This document shows, piece after piece, positions 1-9,431 of a stretch of 34,896 bases of DNA (its first letter is position 1; each line of letters opens with the position of its first letter). The notes under the pieces were generated by a model, which was not told the DNA's origin, searched no databases, and worked only from the letters and a program-made list of their open reading frames with translations. The DNA lies in assembly GCA_945874545.1 (NCBI GenBank), contig CAMCHD010000004.1, forward strand, positions 1 through 34,896. The letters run 5' to 3'. Origin of the DNA: Akkermansia muciniphila. Lineage in GTDB: Bacteria > Verrucomicrobiota > Verrucomicrobiia > Opitutales > Opitutaceae. Both the position numbers and the translations under genes were made by a program.

Positions 1-1823
1 GCGTAGCGGAAGTCGAGGTGCACCCAGGCGGCGGCGGCGAGGTTGAGGTTCCAGGTGACGGCGACGTTGGTGCCGGTGCCGCCCGGGAAGTCGGCCATAC
101 CGGTGCCGGTGTAGCCGGGGTTGGAGGAGCTGAAGGCGACGCCACCGGAGAGCACGGCGCTTTCGGCCTCGAACTTATCCACCCGCGGGCCGGTGGGCAC
201 GACATCGAGCCGCACGGAGTAGCGTCCGAGCGAGGTGTAGGTGTAGTGGACCAACGGGCCGGTGGCGGAGTTGCCGTCGCCAAAGTTCCACCGGTAGGTG
301 GTCGCCCCCGCCGGGTCGGCCGCGAGCGAGAAGGTGGTGGACTGGCCGAGCTCGGTGGGCGGCACGGCGGCGATGGCGTCGTTGCCCGGGAAGCCCGACA
401 CGCCTCCCAGTCCGGTGCGGAAGGTCGAGCGAAACTCGGTCGCGATCGGGTTGCCCACAAAATCGCGCACGCCGCCGGCGGGCAGCACGATCTCGTAAAG
501 CGTGAAGGGCAGGAGCGGCGCTGCGGGACCAAAGCTCAATAGGGTCGTGGTGGTGGACCAGCTGCCGGGGATGGCCGCGCCGCCGACCGGGCGCACGATG
601 AAGCTGGTGGCGTCCACCGTGGCGAGCTCCGGCCACTCGCTGAGGGACACGGTCGGCGTGGTGGTCAGCGGCTGCCCGATGCTGCCGTCGGCGGGGAAAA
701 CTTTTAACACGCTCGGTCCGGTGGTGTCGGGCTGGGTGTCGTGCACCACGATGAGCCCGCCGACGTAGTGGCCGTCCACCTGCTGGTCGTCGGCTACGGC
801 GATGAGGTTGCCGATGGGGCAGGTGAACTGGTCGTCCCAACGCGTGTCGCGCCCGACAAAGCGGCCCTCGAGCACGGGGGCGGCGGGGTTGGTGACGTCG
901 TATTTGTAGACGCCGTGCGTGCCGCCGCGGATGCCGCCGAAGAACATCTTGTTGTTCGCGAAGCTGGTGTATTCGCCGTAGGGCGTGTTGGTGCTGCCGA
1001 GCAGGGTGATATTGGCCGGATCGGTGGTGACGTCGTAGACACGGAAGGGGGTGATGAGCGTGGCGTAGCCGTCGTAGAAGCCACCGATGTAGGAGTCGCC
1101 GCCGCTCGGGATGACGGAGTCGAGCAGGCGGGGTTGGAGGGGGTTGGAGATGTCGACCGTGGCGATGCCGGCGAAGGTCTTCGGCGTCGTGACCACGAGG
1201 GTGTTGCCCATGGCGAAGAGCGGTCCGGCGGGGACGTTGCCCAGTGCGACGCGTGAGAGGGTGGCGACGTGCGCGGGCGCGGCGGGGTCGCTCACGTCGA
1301 TGATGTAGAGGCCGTGGGTGGTCGCGCCGGCGTAGAGGTAATTGCCATGCCACGATACACCCCAGATGCCGCCGGTCACGTCGCCGTAGTTGATGTTGGG
1401 CAACTGGAGCTGGCTGACGAGGGTCGGCGCGGTGGTGACGGTGACGTCCCAGATGTCCACGCCGCGCCCGGAGATGGTCGCCATGTAGGCGGTGCCATCG
1501 GCCCGGCGCGAATAGGTGACCTGGTGCGACTCGGCCTCGCCGGAGCGGAAGTTGCTCTGGAAGGTCGAGCGCAGCACCGGCGCGTAGGGATCGGCGATGT
1601 CCCACACTTCATGGACGGCGTTGCCCGCGAGGATGAGGTAGCCGTTGTAGACCGAGGGCTGGTTGAGATGCAGCGAACTGAGCTGCGGGCTGATCGCGGT
1701 GAACTGCTCGGCCGGGGCGTAGGTGCGGTTGGGGATGACGCCATCCACCGCCCATGCGACCGCGCTCGAAAAAATCAGGCCGAGGGTTACGCAGACGGCA
1801 CGAAAAAGGACAGGCGGGAACAC
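1..1823 (-). CDS. Exported LVIVD-repeat protein with Ig-like, PKD and CBM-like domains (3' end outside window)
   Basis: About 607 residues are visible and the frame is still open at the left edge. No ATG lies between the upstream in-frame stop and the coding region, so I start at the GTG at 1823. It gives a signal peptide (MFPPVLFRAVCVTLG then LIFSSAVAWA). Residues about 30-350 carry LVIVD-type beta-propeller repeats, seen as WDIADPYAP, IDVSDPAAP, VDISNP and YDVTNPAAP. Residues about 366-467 look like a bacterial Ig-like (Big_5) domain beginning GPSVLKVFPADGS. Residues about 475-540 form a PKD domain with the signature WNFGDG. From about 548 an EAE motif starts a CBM6/CBM35-like module that is cut off. 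Proteins of this build are usually extracellular or surface-attached; no catalytic domain is seen. It is transcribed away from the GH26 gene, so its link to the sugar locus is only positional. No Shine-Dalgarno sequence precedes the GTG. Confidence 0.8.
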   Translation of the reverse strand, partial: MFPPVLFRAVCVTLGLIFSSAVAWAVDGVIPNRTYAPAEQFTAISPQLSSLHLNQPSVYNGYLILAGNAVHEVWDIADPYAPVLRSTFQSNFRSGEAESHQVTYSRRADGTAYMATISGRGVDIWDVTVTTAPTLVSQLQLPNINYGDVTGGIWGVSWHGNYLYAGATTHGLYIIDVSDPAAPAHVATLSRVALGNVPAGPLFAMGNTLVVTTPKTFAGIATVDISNPLQPRLLDSVIPSGGDSYIGGFYDGYATLITPFRVYDVTTDPANITLLGSTNTPYGEYTSFANNKMFFGGIRGGTHGVYKYDVTNPAAPVLEGRFVGRDTRWDDQFTCPIGNLIAVADDQQVDGHYVGGLIVVHDTQPDTTGPSVLKVFPADGSIGQPLTTTPTVSLSEWPELATVDATSFIVRPVGGAAIPGSWSTTTTLLSFGPAAPLLPFTLYEIVLPAGGVRDFVGNPIATEFRSTFRTGLGGVSGFPGNDAIAAVPPTELGQSTTFSLAADPAGATTYRWNFGDGNSATGPLVHYTYTSLGRYSVRLDVVPTGPRVDKFEAESAVLSGGVAFSSSNPGYTGTGMADFPGGTGTNVAVTWNLNLAAAAWVHLDFRY

Positions 1824-1864
1824 TGTGGGGTAAGGAGGTGGGGCGAGGCGGGGCTTCTGACCGG

Positions 1865-1877
1865 AAACAAGTTGTTT
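1865..1877. promoter_or_regulatory. Candidate operator dyad between divergent genes
   Basis: AAACAA-G-TTGTTT is a perfect 6+1+6 dyad in the 169-bp spacer between the divergent LVIVD-protein and GH26 genes. A second small inverted repeat, GTCAT/ATGAC, lies at 1919-1923 and 1932-1936. A site here could serve either promoter. No regulator gene is in the window and no second copy of the dyad was found, so the role is a guess. Confidence 0.25.
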
Positions 1878-1992
1878 GTCGCAAGGGCGAAGTCCAGATC
1901 GCGACGTGCTCGTCGGGAGTCATCCCTTTTCATGACAAGCCCCGATCTTGCGGTCACTATGCGCCGCTCCTGATTAAAACCCGCCCCGCCCC

Positions 1993-3975
1993 GTGATGTC
2001 GCTCCGTCCCCTCGCCACGATCACATCACTTCTCCTCAGAGCAGGCTGTCCATGCGTTCGAGCGTGTGGTGCGCTACGCTCTGTTCTTATTGGGCTCGTC
2101 TTCGCACTTACCGTTGCGGCCGAGCCGCTTCCGCCCTTCCCACGGGTTTTCAGCGACACCCCCGTCCACCCCACCGCAAGCCCTGAAGCCCGCGTTCTCC
2201 TCCACACCCTCGCCTCCGCCTGCGGCCGCGCGATGCTCTCCGGCCAGCAGGAGATCACCCCTTGGAGCGGCACCGCCAGCGAGGAGGATTTCGACTACAT
2301 CAAAGCCCAGACCGGCAAAGTCCCAGCCGTGCGCGGCTTCGATTTTATGTTCTACACCCAGGGCGCGCGCGACGGTCGCGTCGCCGAGCGCGCCATCGAG
2401 TGGCATCGCGCCGGCGGCATCGTCCACATCTGCCTGCACTGGAAAACCGGCTCAACCGCGGACAATCAGGCTTTCTCCACCGGAAAAACCGACTTCGACC
2501 TCGGCGAAGCGCTCACCCCCGGCACCCGCGATCACGAGGAATTCGTCACCGAGATGGATATGGTCGCAGGCGAACTAAAAAAACTCCAAAAAGCCAAGGT
2601 CCCCGTCATCTGGCGCCCCTTCCACGAGGTCAGCGGGGGCTGGTTCTGGTGGGGCGCCAAGGGCCCGGAGAACTTCATCCGCGCCTGGCGCTTCATGTAT
2701 GAGCGCTACACCGAAAAACACGGCATCGACAACCTCCTCTGGACTTACAACCCCACCGCCCACCACGGCGGCGTCGAGGTCTGGCACCCCGGCCACGCCT
2801 ACGTGGACATCGTCGGCTACGACGTTTACCCGGACAAAGGCACCCACCCCGTCCACGCCGAGATGTATCGGCGTTTCCACGACTTCTACCTCGGCCGCAA
2901 GCCCTTCGCCCTCACCGAAAATGGCGGCCTGCCCGACCCCGACGAGATGTTCCGCCAAAACGCCGGCTGGGCCTTCTTCAGCACCTGGACCAAAAACTTC
3001 GTCACCGACCCGGCCGTAAACCATCCCGATTTCCTCCGACGCGTTTACCAGCACTCGCGCGTGGTCAACCGCGAGCGCGTGGCCCCCACCCTCGCCACCC
3101 TCGCTCCGCCCTCGGCCGGGAAACCCCGTCGCCTCCTTTTCCTCAGCCCGCCCGCGCCGCTCTCCCGCCAGCCCAGCGGACCTCAGCGGATCGAAGTCGC
3201 CCTCCTCGACGAAAACTCTCGCACCGTCCGCGACGTCTCCGGGGAGATCGCGCTCACCCTCGACCCCGCTCCTCCCGGAACCCCGCCGCTTGGCCGGGTA
3301 AAGCTCGTGCGTGGCATCGCCCTCTTCGAAGACCTCCGCCCCGCCATCGTCGGCGACGCTTTCAAACTCGTCGCTTGGCCCGACCCCGCTCTCCGTTCCC
3401 GCGGCGTCGATCCCCAAACCGGTGCCACCATCCCCATCTACGAAAAACTAGGCGCCGAGTTCGTCTCCTGGCCCTCCGCCAGCGTCCCCGCCGAGTCCAC
3501 GAACGCGCCCCCCGCGCCCGCCGCTGAGGTCGATCTCGCCGACTACGCCACCGGCCGGGTCAAAAACCCACCCGCCCGCGTCACCGCCCGCACCGTCGAT
3601 TTTTCCGCGCCCGGCTCCAAGGACACCGAGTTTGTCGCCCGCCTTACCACCGAGCTCCTCGCCCCCGCCGACGGCAACTACACCTTCTTCGTGACCGCCG
3701 ACGATTCCGGCGAGCTCTACCTCACCGAGCCTGGCCAGCCCCCCACCGCCTCGGCCCGCCCCCTTGCCCGCTGCCCCGGTTACTCCGGCGACAAGAAGTG
3801 GGACACCTTTCCCGAGCAAACATCCCGCCCCGTCGCCCTCCGCGCCGGTCAACGCATTCGCCTTACCGGCGTATATCGCCAGCGTAGCGGCGGCCACCAC
3901 CTCGTCATCGGCTGGCGCCTGCCCGACGGCACCGAGGAGAAACCCATCCCCGGCCGCCGCCTCATTCACCCCTGA
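1993..3975 (+). CDS. Exported GH26 glycoside hydrolase (beta-mannanase-like) with C-terminal PA14 domain
   Basis: The protein has about 660 residues. GH26 enzymes are retaining endo-beta-mannanases and relatives. The domain (about 63-345) begins with the typical SPEARVLL...MLSGQQE stretch. The acid/base glutamate is E212 in WRPFHEVSGGWFWWG and the nucleophile is E309 in ALTENGG. Residues about 395-510 form a linker or Ig-like region, and 530-655 a PA14 domain (LLAPADGNYTFFVTADDSGELYL), a fold often used for sugar binding. The frame opens with GTG (1993) directly followed by ATG (1996); either could start translation. The signal peptide would be long, with its hydrophobic core near 31-43. No ribosome-binding motif is visible. 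GH95 follows after 45 bp and GH43 after another 44 bp, so the three are probably co-transcribed. The substrate is inferred; some GH26 members act on other beta-glycans. Confidence 0.88.
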   Translation: MMSLRPLATITSLLLRAGCPCVRACGALRSVLIGLVFALTVAAEPLPPFPRVFSDTPVHPTASPEARVLLHTLASACGRAMLSGQQEITPWSGTASEEDFDYIKAQTGKVPAVRGFDFMFYTQGARDGRVAERAIEWHRAGGIVHICLHWKTGSTADNQAFSTGKTDFDLGEALTPGTRDHEEFVTEMDMVAGELKKLQKAKVPVIWRPFHEVSGGWFWWGAKGPENFIRAWRFMYERYTEKHGIDNLLWTYNPTAHHGGVEVWHPGHAYVDIVGYDVYPDKGTHPVHAEMYRRFHDFYLGRKPFALTENGGLPDPDEMFRQNAGWAFFSTWTKNFVTDPAVNHPDFLRRVYQHSRVVNRERVAPTLATLAPPSAGKPRRLLFLSPPAPLSRQPSGPQRIEVALLDENSRTVRDVSGEIALTLDPAPPGTPPLGRVKLVRGIALFEDLRPAIVGDAFKLVAWPDPALRSRGVDPQTGATIPIYEKLGAEFVSWPSASVPAESTNAPPAPAAEVDLADYATGRVKNPPARVTARTVDFSAPGSKDTEFVARLTTELLAPADGNYTFFVTADDSGELYLTEPGQPPTASARPLARCPGYSGDKKWDTFPEQTSRPVALRAGQRIRLTGVYRQRSGGHHLVIGWRLPDGTEEKPIPGRRLIHP

Positions 3976-4020
3976 GGCCCGCCTTAACCTTCAACTCAAC
4001 CGTAACCCCGACCATCCTCC

Positions 4021-6363
4021 ATGCGCCTCCTCACCCTCCTGCCCGCCCTCGCCGCCATGCTCCTCCCTCCCGCCCCGGCCTCAGCCCAACCCACCCCCGC
4101 CCCGCCCGCCGCCGCCGACACCGTCCTATGGTATCCAACTCCCGGTTACGAGGTCATCACCGAGGGCCTCCCGCTGGGCAACGGCCGCCTCGGCGCCCTC
4201 GTGCTCGGCGACCCCGCCGCCGAGCGCATCGCCCTGAACGAGGATACCCTCTGGTCCGGCCGCCCCTACGATCCCGTCAACCCCGACGCCCTCCGCGACC
4301 TGCCCGAGATCCGCCGCCTCGTCTTCGCCGGCGACTACAAAAAAGCCGCCGACCTCGCCGACCGCTCCCTCGTCGGCAAACCCAACCGCTGGCAGGCCTC
4401 CTACCAGCCCCTCGGCGACCTCCTCCTTGACCTCCCCGGCCACGCCCGCGCCACCGACTACCGCCGCGAACTCGACCTCGACACCGCCATCGCCCGCGTC
4501 TCCTACACCGTGGACGGCGTCCGCTACACCCGCGAACACTTCGTCAGCGCCCCCGCCCAGGCCCTCGTCGTCCGCCTCACCGCCGACCGCCCCGGCATGA
4601 TCAACGTCGCCGCCCGCCTCGCCTCCCAACAGGAAAAAACCCGCGTCCAGATCGACCCGCGCGGCCTCACCCTCACCGGTCGCAACCGCGGCGATTCCTC
4701 CGGCGAGGGCGCCCTCGCCTTCCACACCCGCCTCGAAATCCGTCCCGAAGGCGGCCGCGCCATGCCCGGCGACGCCCGCATCACTGTCCGCGACGCCGAC
4801 GCCGTCACCTTCCTGCTCGTCGCCGCCACCAGCCACGTCTCCTGGAACGACACCTCCGCCGACCCGCAGAAACGCACCGACGCCCACCTCGACCTCTCCC
4901 GTGGCCGCTCCTACGCCGACCTCCGCACCGCCCACCTCGCCGACTACCAACCCCTCTTCCGCCGCATGACCTTCGCCCTCGGCGAAGACACCCCCGCCAC
5001 CCGCGCCGCCACCGCCCTCCCCACCGACGCCCGCGTCGCCGCCTACGCCTCCGGCCGCGATCCGTCCCTCGCCGCCCTCTACGCCCAGTTTGGCCGTTAC
5101 CTGCTCCTCGCCTCCTCCCGCCCCGGCACCCAGGCCGCCAATCTCCAGGGCATCTGGAACGAAAAAGCCTCCCCGCCCTGGGGCTCGAAATACACCATCA
5201 ACATCAACCTCCAGATGAACTACTGGCCGGCCCTCGCCGGCAACCTCGCCGAGTGCGCCGAGCCCCTCCACCGCCTCGTCGCCGAGGCCGCCCAGAGCGG
5301 CGCCCGCACCGCCGAAAAAATGTATGGTGCCCCCGGCTGGGTTGCCCACCACAACCTCGACCTCTGGCGCGGCACCGCCCCCGTCGATGGCGTTTTCTGG
5401 GGCATGTGGCCCATGGGCGGCGCCTGGCTCGCCATCCAGGACTACGACACCACCCGCTTCACGGGCGACCGCGACCACCTCGCCCGCTCCTACGCCCTGC
5501 TCAAGGGCTCCGCCGAGTTCTACCTCGCCACCCTCCAGGAGCACCCGACCAAGGGCTGGCTCGTCACCAACCCCTCCAACTCCCCCGAAAACGGCCACCC
5601 CTTCGGCAGCTCCATCACCGCCGGCCCCGCGATGGACAACCAGATCCTGCGCGACCTCTTCACCGCCTGTATCGAGGCGTCCACTACGCTCGGCCTCGAC
5701 CCCGATTTCCGCACCCGCGTCGCCGCCGCCCGCGACCGCCTGCCCCCCCACCAGATCGGCAAGGCCGGGCAACTCCAGGAATGGCTCGACGACTGGGACA
5801 TGGAGGCCCCCGAGCGCCACCACCGCCACATCTCGCACCTCTACGCCCTGCACCCCTCCGCCCAGATCACCCCGCTGCACAGCCCCGAGCTCGCCGCCGC
5901 CGCCCGCCGCACCCTCGAGATCCGCGGCGACGCCGCCACCGGCTGGAGCCTCGGCTGGAAGATCAACTGCTCGGCCCGCCTGCTCGACGGCAAACGCGCC
6001 CACGAACTGCTCACCCAGCTCCTCTGCACCGAGCGCACGTATCCCAATCTCTTCGACGCCCACCCGCCCTTCCAGATCGACGGCAACTTCGGCGGTGCGA
6101 ACGGCATCATGGAGATGCTCCTGCAAAGCCACGCCGGCGAGCTCCACCTCCTCCCCGCGTTGCCCCCCGCCTGGCCCACCGGCCGCGTCACCGGCCTGCG
6201 CGCCCGCCCCGGCGTCACCGTTGACCTCGCCTGGGAAAACGGCCGCCTCACCGAAGCCCGCCTCACCGCCGACCGAGACCTCACCATCCCCGTCCGCCTC
6301 GCCACCGGGCAACCCGCCTCGACCAAGCTCCGCGCCGGCCAGCCCCGTCTTCTCCAACCCTGA
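4021..6363 (+). CDS. Exported GH95 alpha-L-fucosidase / alpha-L-galactosidase
   Basis: The protein has 780 residues, the normal length for GH95. These are inverting enzymes that remove alpha-1,2-linked L-fucose or L-galactose, for example from xyloglucan side chains. A signal peptide ends near ASA-Q23. The N-terminal beta domain shows hallmark strings: [30 protein letters not shown] and ASYQPLGDL. The (alpha/alpha)6 barrel carries [18 protein letters not shown], then [11 protein letters not shown] with N394 and N396, which match the catalytic asparagines of bifidobacterial Afc[10 protein letters not shown] holds D687, matching its catalytic aspartate. The general acid should lie in the [13 protein letters not shown] region near 592-601, but I cannot fix the residue. 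The gene sits 45 bp after GH26 and 44 bp before GH43; both spacers are C-rich and G-poor. Choosing between fucose and galactose needs a sequence comparison at the +/-1 sites. Confidence 0.92.
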   Translation: MRLLTLLPALAAMLLPPAPASAQPTPAPPAAADTVLWYPTPGYEVITEGLPLGNGRLGALVLGDPAAERIALNEDTLWSGRPYDPVNPDALRDLPEIRRLVFAGDYKKAADLADRSLVGKPNRWQASYQPLGDLLLDLPGHARATDYRRELDLDTAIARVSYTVDGVRYTREHFVSAPAQALVVRLTADRPGMINVAARLASQQEKTRVQIDPRGLTLTGRNRGDSSGEGALAFHTRLEIRPEGGRAMPGDARITVRDADAVTFLLVAATSHVSWNDTSADPQKRTDAHLDLSRGRSYADLRTAHLADYQPLFRRMTFALGEDTPATRAATALPTDARVAAYASGRDPSLAALYAQFGRYLLLASSRPGTQAANLQGIWNEKASPPWGSKYTININLQMNYWPALAGNLAECAEPLHRLVAEAAQSGARTAEKMYGAPGWVAHHNLDLWRGTAPVDGVFWGMWPMGGAWLAIQDYDTTRFTGDRDHLARSYALLKGSAEFYLATLQEHPTKGWLVTNPSNSPENGHPFGSSITAGPAMDNQILRDLFTACIEASTTLGLDPDFRTRVAAARDRLPPHQIGKAGQLQEWLDDWDMEAPERHHRHISHLYALHPSAQITPLHSPELAAAARRTLEIRGDAATGWSLGWKINCSARLLDGKRAHELLTQLLCTERTYPNLFDAHPPFQIDGNFGGANGIMEMLLQSHAGELHLLPALPPAWPTGRVTGLRARPGVTVDLAWENGRLTEARLTADRDLTIPVRLATGQPASTKLRAGQPRLLQP

Positions 6364-6407
6364 ACCGGCCCCGCCTCCTCCCTTCCCCCTCCCGCCTTCC
6401 CGCTCCC

Positions 6408-7799
6408 ATGCACCTCCCCCGCCTCGCCTCCTTCGCACTGCTGGCCCTCGCCCCCGCCGCTCTCTTCGCCGGCAATCCGCTCATCAACACCGTCCAATCC
6501 GCCGACCCCTCCGCCCACGTCTGGCCGGGCGACGAGCGTCTCTGGGTCTACGCCTCGCACGACGAGCCCGGCACCAACACCCACGACACGATGCGCAGCT
6601 ACCACGTGTTTTCCTCCACCGATCTGGTCAACTGGACCGACTACGGCATCGTTTTCCACCAAAACGGAGCCCCCTGGGCCGCCGGTAACATGTGGGCCAT
6701 CGACTGCGTGAAACGCGGCGACACCTACTACATCGTTTACTGCGCCATCGACCGCCAGGACGGCAATTTTCACACCGCCCTTGCCACCTCCAAACTCCCC
6801 CAAGGCCCCTTCCGCGACCTCGGCAAGATCGAAGGCACCGCCGGGGGCCAGGACCCCTCCGTCTTTATCGACCACGACGACCAGCCCTACCTCTACTGGG
6901 GCGGCGGCAACAAGATCTTCGCCGCCAAACTCACCCCCGACCTCCGCGCCGTCGTGCCTGACTCCAAGGTCGAGCTCACCAGCCAGCTCAAATGGTGCTA
7001 CGAGGGCCCCTGGGTCCACACCTACAACGGCAAGTATTACCTCACCTACCCCGGCCTCTTCGAAAAGAAATGGCCCGAGCGCATGTATTACGCCACCGCC
7101 GATGGCCCCCTCGGCCCCTACACCTACCGCGGCGAATACATCCCGCTCTTTAAACACAGCGCCGGCACCAACCACGGCTCCGTCGTGGAATACAAGGGCC
7201 GCTGGATCGCCTTCCACCACGGCGACGAACTCTCCGGCGGCAACGGCGTCTCGCGCAACCTCATGGCCGACTGGCTCCACTACGAGGCCGACGGCTCCAT
7301 CCGCCCCATCGTGCCCACCGCCGAGGGTGTGGCCGTCGGCGTCCCTCCCGGCCCGTCCCGCGTCACGCTCCACCTCGAAGCCGAAAACGGCCCCGCCTCC
7401 CTCGGCACCCTCGTCGGCACCGGCGTCGCCACCGAGAAGCCCGGCTTCACCGGCGAGGGCTACGTCACGCCCTTCCGCGGCCCCTTCTCCGGCGTCACCG
7501 TCATCGCCCAATCCGCCATGGCCCGGCGGGCTCGCCTCTTCATCCGCTACTCCGCCGAGGCCGACCAAAGGAACAAACTCATGGTCAACTACACCACCTA
7601 CGACGACCCGCAGAGCCCCGAGCCCGGCCGTTTTGAAAGGTTTCTCAGCTTCCCGTCGACCGGCGGCGCCTGGGCCGAAAAGGACGTCGGCGTGATCCAA
7701 CTCCAGCCCGGCGACAACCCCATCCGCCTCTACCGCAGCCCGAGCACCGGCACCGGCGGCCTCCTCGTCGATCACTTCCGCCTCGCCCCCGTCGAGTAA
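6408..7799 (+). CDS. Exported GH43 glycosidase with C-terminal CBM6/35-like domain (paralogue 1 of 3)
   Basis: The protein has 463 residues with a signal peptide (MHLPRLASFALLALAPAALF-A). GH43 enzymes are inverting five-bladed propellers, usually alpha-L-arabinofuranosidases or beta-xylosidases, some exo-beta-galactosidases. The expected triad is visible: base D33 in ADPSAHVW, modulator D149 in GGQDPSVF, and acid E199 in CYEGPWVH. The propeller runs to about residue 310. From about 325 the HLEAENGPAS stretch with GFTGEGYVTPF looks like a CBM6/CBM35-type domain. This is the first of three tandem paralogues sharing the start M(H/R)LPRLAS and most propeller motifs. It follows GH95 by 44 bp, and a strong intrinsic terminator (7894-7922) lies downstream. 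The substrate cannot be told from sequence alone. Confidence 0.88.
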   Translation: MHLPRLASFALLALAPAALFAGNPLINTVQSADPSAHVWPGDERLWVYASHDEPGTNTHDTMRSYHVFSSTDLVNWTDYGIVFHQNGAPWAAGNMWAIDCVKRGDTYYIVYCAIDRQDGNFHTALATSKLPQGPFRDLGKIEGTAGGQDPSVFIDHDDQPYLYWGGGNKIFAAKLTPDLRAVVPDSKVELTSQLKWCYEGPWVHTYNGKYYLTYPGLFEKKWPERMYYATADGPLGPYTYRGEYIPLFKHSAGTNHGSVVEYKGRWIAFHHGDELSGGNGVSRNLMADWLHYEADGSIRPIVPTAEGVAVGVPPGPSRVTLHLEAENGPASLGTLVGTGVATEKPGFTGEGYVTPFRGPFSGVTVIAQSAMARRARLFIRYSAEADQRNKLMVNYTTYDDPQSPEPGRFERFLSFPSTGGAWAEKDVGVIQLQPGDNPIRLYRSPSTGTGGLLVDHFRLAPVE

Positions 7800-7804
7800 G
7801 GCCA

Positions 7805-7831
7805 GGTGGCACGCGTTGTCCCCAACGCGTT
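7805..7831. repeat. Dispersed ACGCGTTGTCCCC palindromic repeat, copy 1
   Basis: The copy reads GGCACGCGTTGTCCCC followed by AACGCGTTT. ACGCGTT (7811-7817) and AACGCGT (7824-7830) form a perfect 7-bp stem around GTCCCC. Near-identical copies stand at 10823-10850, 10984-11005 (inverted) and 28621-28650. All are intergenic, so this is a dispersed REP-like sequence. Confidence 0.75.
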
Positions 7832-7893
7832 TCTGCCTCCCGTCGCCGCCGCCCGTCCGCCTCCCGTCCCTTCCACACGACTCGCCCCACCCG

Positions 7894-7923
7894 AAAAACA
7901 CTCCCCCGCGTGGAGTGTTTTTT
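7894..7923 (+). terminator. Rho-independent terminator
   Basis: AAAAACACTCC (7894-7904) pairs perfectly over 11 bp with GGAGTGTTTTT (7912-7922) around a 7-nt loop, and the T-tract runs to 7923. This is a textbook intrinsic terminator. It closes the GH26-GH95-GH43 transcript about 95 bp after the GH43 stop and 72 bp before the next GH43 start. The two downstream paralogues therefore need their own promoter or read-through. Confidence 0.85.
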
Positions 7924-7994
7924 CATTTCGCGCCCGGCCCCAGCCCAGCTCGCGTCTCCCGCGCCCGTGGGAACACGATCGCCCGTTTCACCCC

Positions 7995-9368
7995 ATGCGC
8001 CTCCCCCGCCTCGCCTCCCCCGCCCTGCTTGCCACCGCAATCGCCATGGCCTCGGCCGCCCCCGTCTTCGCCCAGACGCCGCCCGCCGCCGGCAACCCGC
8101 TCTTCACCCACGTCTTCGCCGCCGATCCCTCCGCCCACGTCTGGCCCGGCGACGACCGCCTCTGGCTCTACACCTCGAACGACGTCCCCGGCACCAACAC
8201 CCACGCGACGATGGATGGCTACCACGTCTTCTCCACCCGCGACCTCGTCAACTGGACCGACCACGGCCGCGTGCTCCATCTCGACCAAGTGCCCTGGGCC
8301 ATCAGCCACATGTGGGCCATCGACGCCATCCTCTGGAAAGGCACCTACTACCTCGTTTACTGCGCCAAGGAACGCGAGACCGGCATGTTCCGCACCGGCC
8401 TCGCCACCAGCGACCGCCCCGAAGGCCCCTTCACCGACATCGGCTTCATCCAGGGCGTAAACTGGGGCCAGGATCCCTCCGTCATCGTCGGCGACGACGG
8501 CCACCCCTACCTTTTCTGGGGCGCCGGCGGCGGCTGCGAAGCCGTCCGCCTCACCGACGATCTCCGCTCCGCCGTCCCCGAAACCAGGGTCAAACTCACC
8601 GACCAACTGCCCGAGTTTTTCGAGGGCCCATGGGTCCACCGCTACAAGGGCAAATACGTGCTCAGCTACCCCGGCCTGCCCGAGGGCAAGTGGCCCCAGC
8701 ACATGTATTACGCTTTCGCCGACCAGCCCCTCGGCCCCTACACCTACCAAGGAAAATACATGGCCGGCTTTCCCGGCATGTCCGGCACCAACCACGGCTC
8801 GATCATCCAATACAAGGACCACTGGATCTTCTTCTACCACGGCGCCCGCGGCCCCGGTGCCGCCGGCCAGAGCCGCACCGTCATGGCCGACTTTATCCAA
8901 CCCGACGCCGACGGCAAACTCCCCCTCATCGCCCCGAGCGACGCCGGCATCACCGGCGGCCGCCCCGCCCGCATCACCTTCCTGCTCGAAGCCGAAAACG
9001 GCGCCGCCGCCGGCGGCCGCCTCGACTCCGCCGCCGTAGCCTCCACCTTGCCCGGCTACTCCGGCCGCGGCTACGTCACCGGCTTCGACCGCAAGCACGG
9101 CTTCGTCGAAGTCCTCGCCCTCACCGGCAACCCCGGCACCTACCGCCTCTCCGTCCGCTACCAATCCCCGACCGACGCCAAAGCCAACCTCCGCGTCAAC
9201 GCCCACGAGCGCAAGGACGTCGCCTTCCCCCGCACCGAGTCCTTCACCACCCTCGACCTCGGCACCGTCAAACTCCACGCCGGCGAAAACCGCGTCCGCG
9301 TGATCAACGAGGCCGCCCGCCTGCCCGACCTCGCCATCGACGCCTTCCTCCTCGAGCTCCAGCCCTGA
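7995..9368 (+). CDS. Exported GH43 glycosidase with C-terminal CBM6/35-like domain (paralogue 2 of 3)
   Basis: The open frame extends upstream to 7806 through the repeat and the terminator, but I place the start at the ATG at 7995. It gives a proper signal peptide (MRLPRLASPALLATAIAMAS...APVFA-Q) matching the two paralogues. The protein has 457 residues. The GH43 triad is base D44 in FAADPSAHVW, modulator D160 in WGQDPSVI and acid E210 in FFEGPWVH. A C-terminal module from about 330 (LLEAENGAAAGG, GYSGRGYVTGF) resembles CBM6/CBM35. The leader is C-rich and lacks a Shine-Dalgarno motif. The third paralogue follows after 63 bp, so these two are likely co-transcribed. Compared with paralogue 1 the propeller is conserved but loop residues near the active site differ (SNDVPGTN versus SHDEPGTN), so specificity may have diverged. 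Confidence 0.88.
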   Translation: MRLPRLASPALLATAIAMASAAPVFAQTPPAAGNPLFTHVFAADPSAHVWPGDDRLWLYTSNDVPGTNTHATMDGYHVFSTRDLVNWTDHGRVLHLDQVPWAISHMWAIDAILWKGTYYLVYCAKERETGMFRTGLATSDRPEGPFTDIGFIQGVNWGQDPSVIVGDDGHPYLFWGAGGGCEAVRLTDDLRSAVPETRVKLTDQLPEFFEGPWVHRYKGKYVLSYPGLPEGKWPQHMYYAFADQPLGPYTYQGKYMAGFPGMSGTNHGSIIQYKDHWIFFYHGARGPGAAGQSRTVMADFIQPDADGKLPLIAPSDAGITGGRPARITFLLEAENGAAAGGRLDSAAVASTLPGYSGRGYVTGFDRKHGFVEVLALTGNPGTYRLSVRYQSPTDAKANLRVNAHERKDVAFPRTESFTTLDLGTVKLHAGENRVRVINEAARLPDLAIDAFLLELQP

Positions 9369-9431
9369 ACCGCCCGCCGTCGTCTCAACACCCTTTCGCC
9401 CACCCGCCCCCGCTTGTCTCCCACCCTTCTC

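Noticed and set aside
175-1605. A 476-codon minus-strand frame over the left gene.
   Set aside because: It is an Arg/His-rich out-of-frame shadow. The overlapping minus frame starting at 1823 gives clear LVIVD, Ig-like and PKD motifs.
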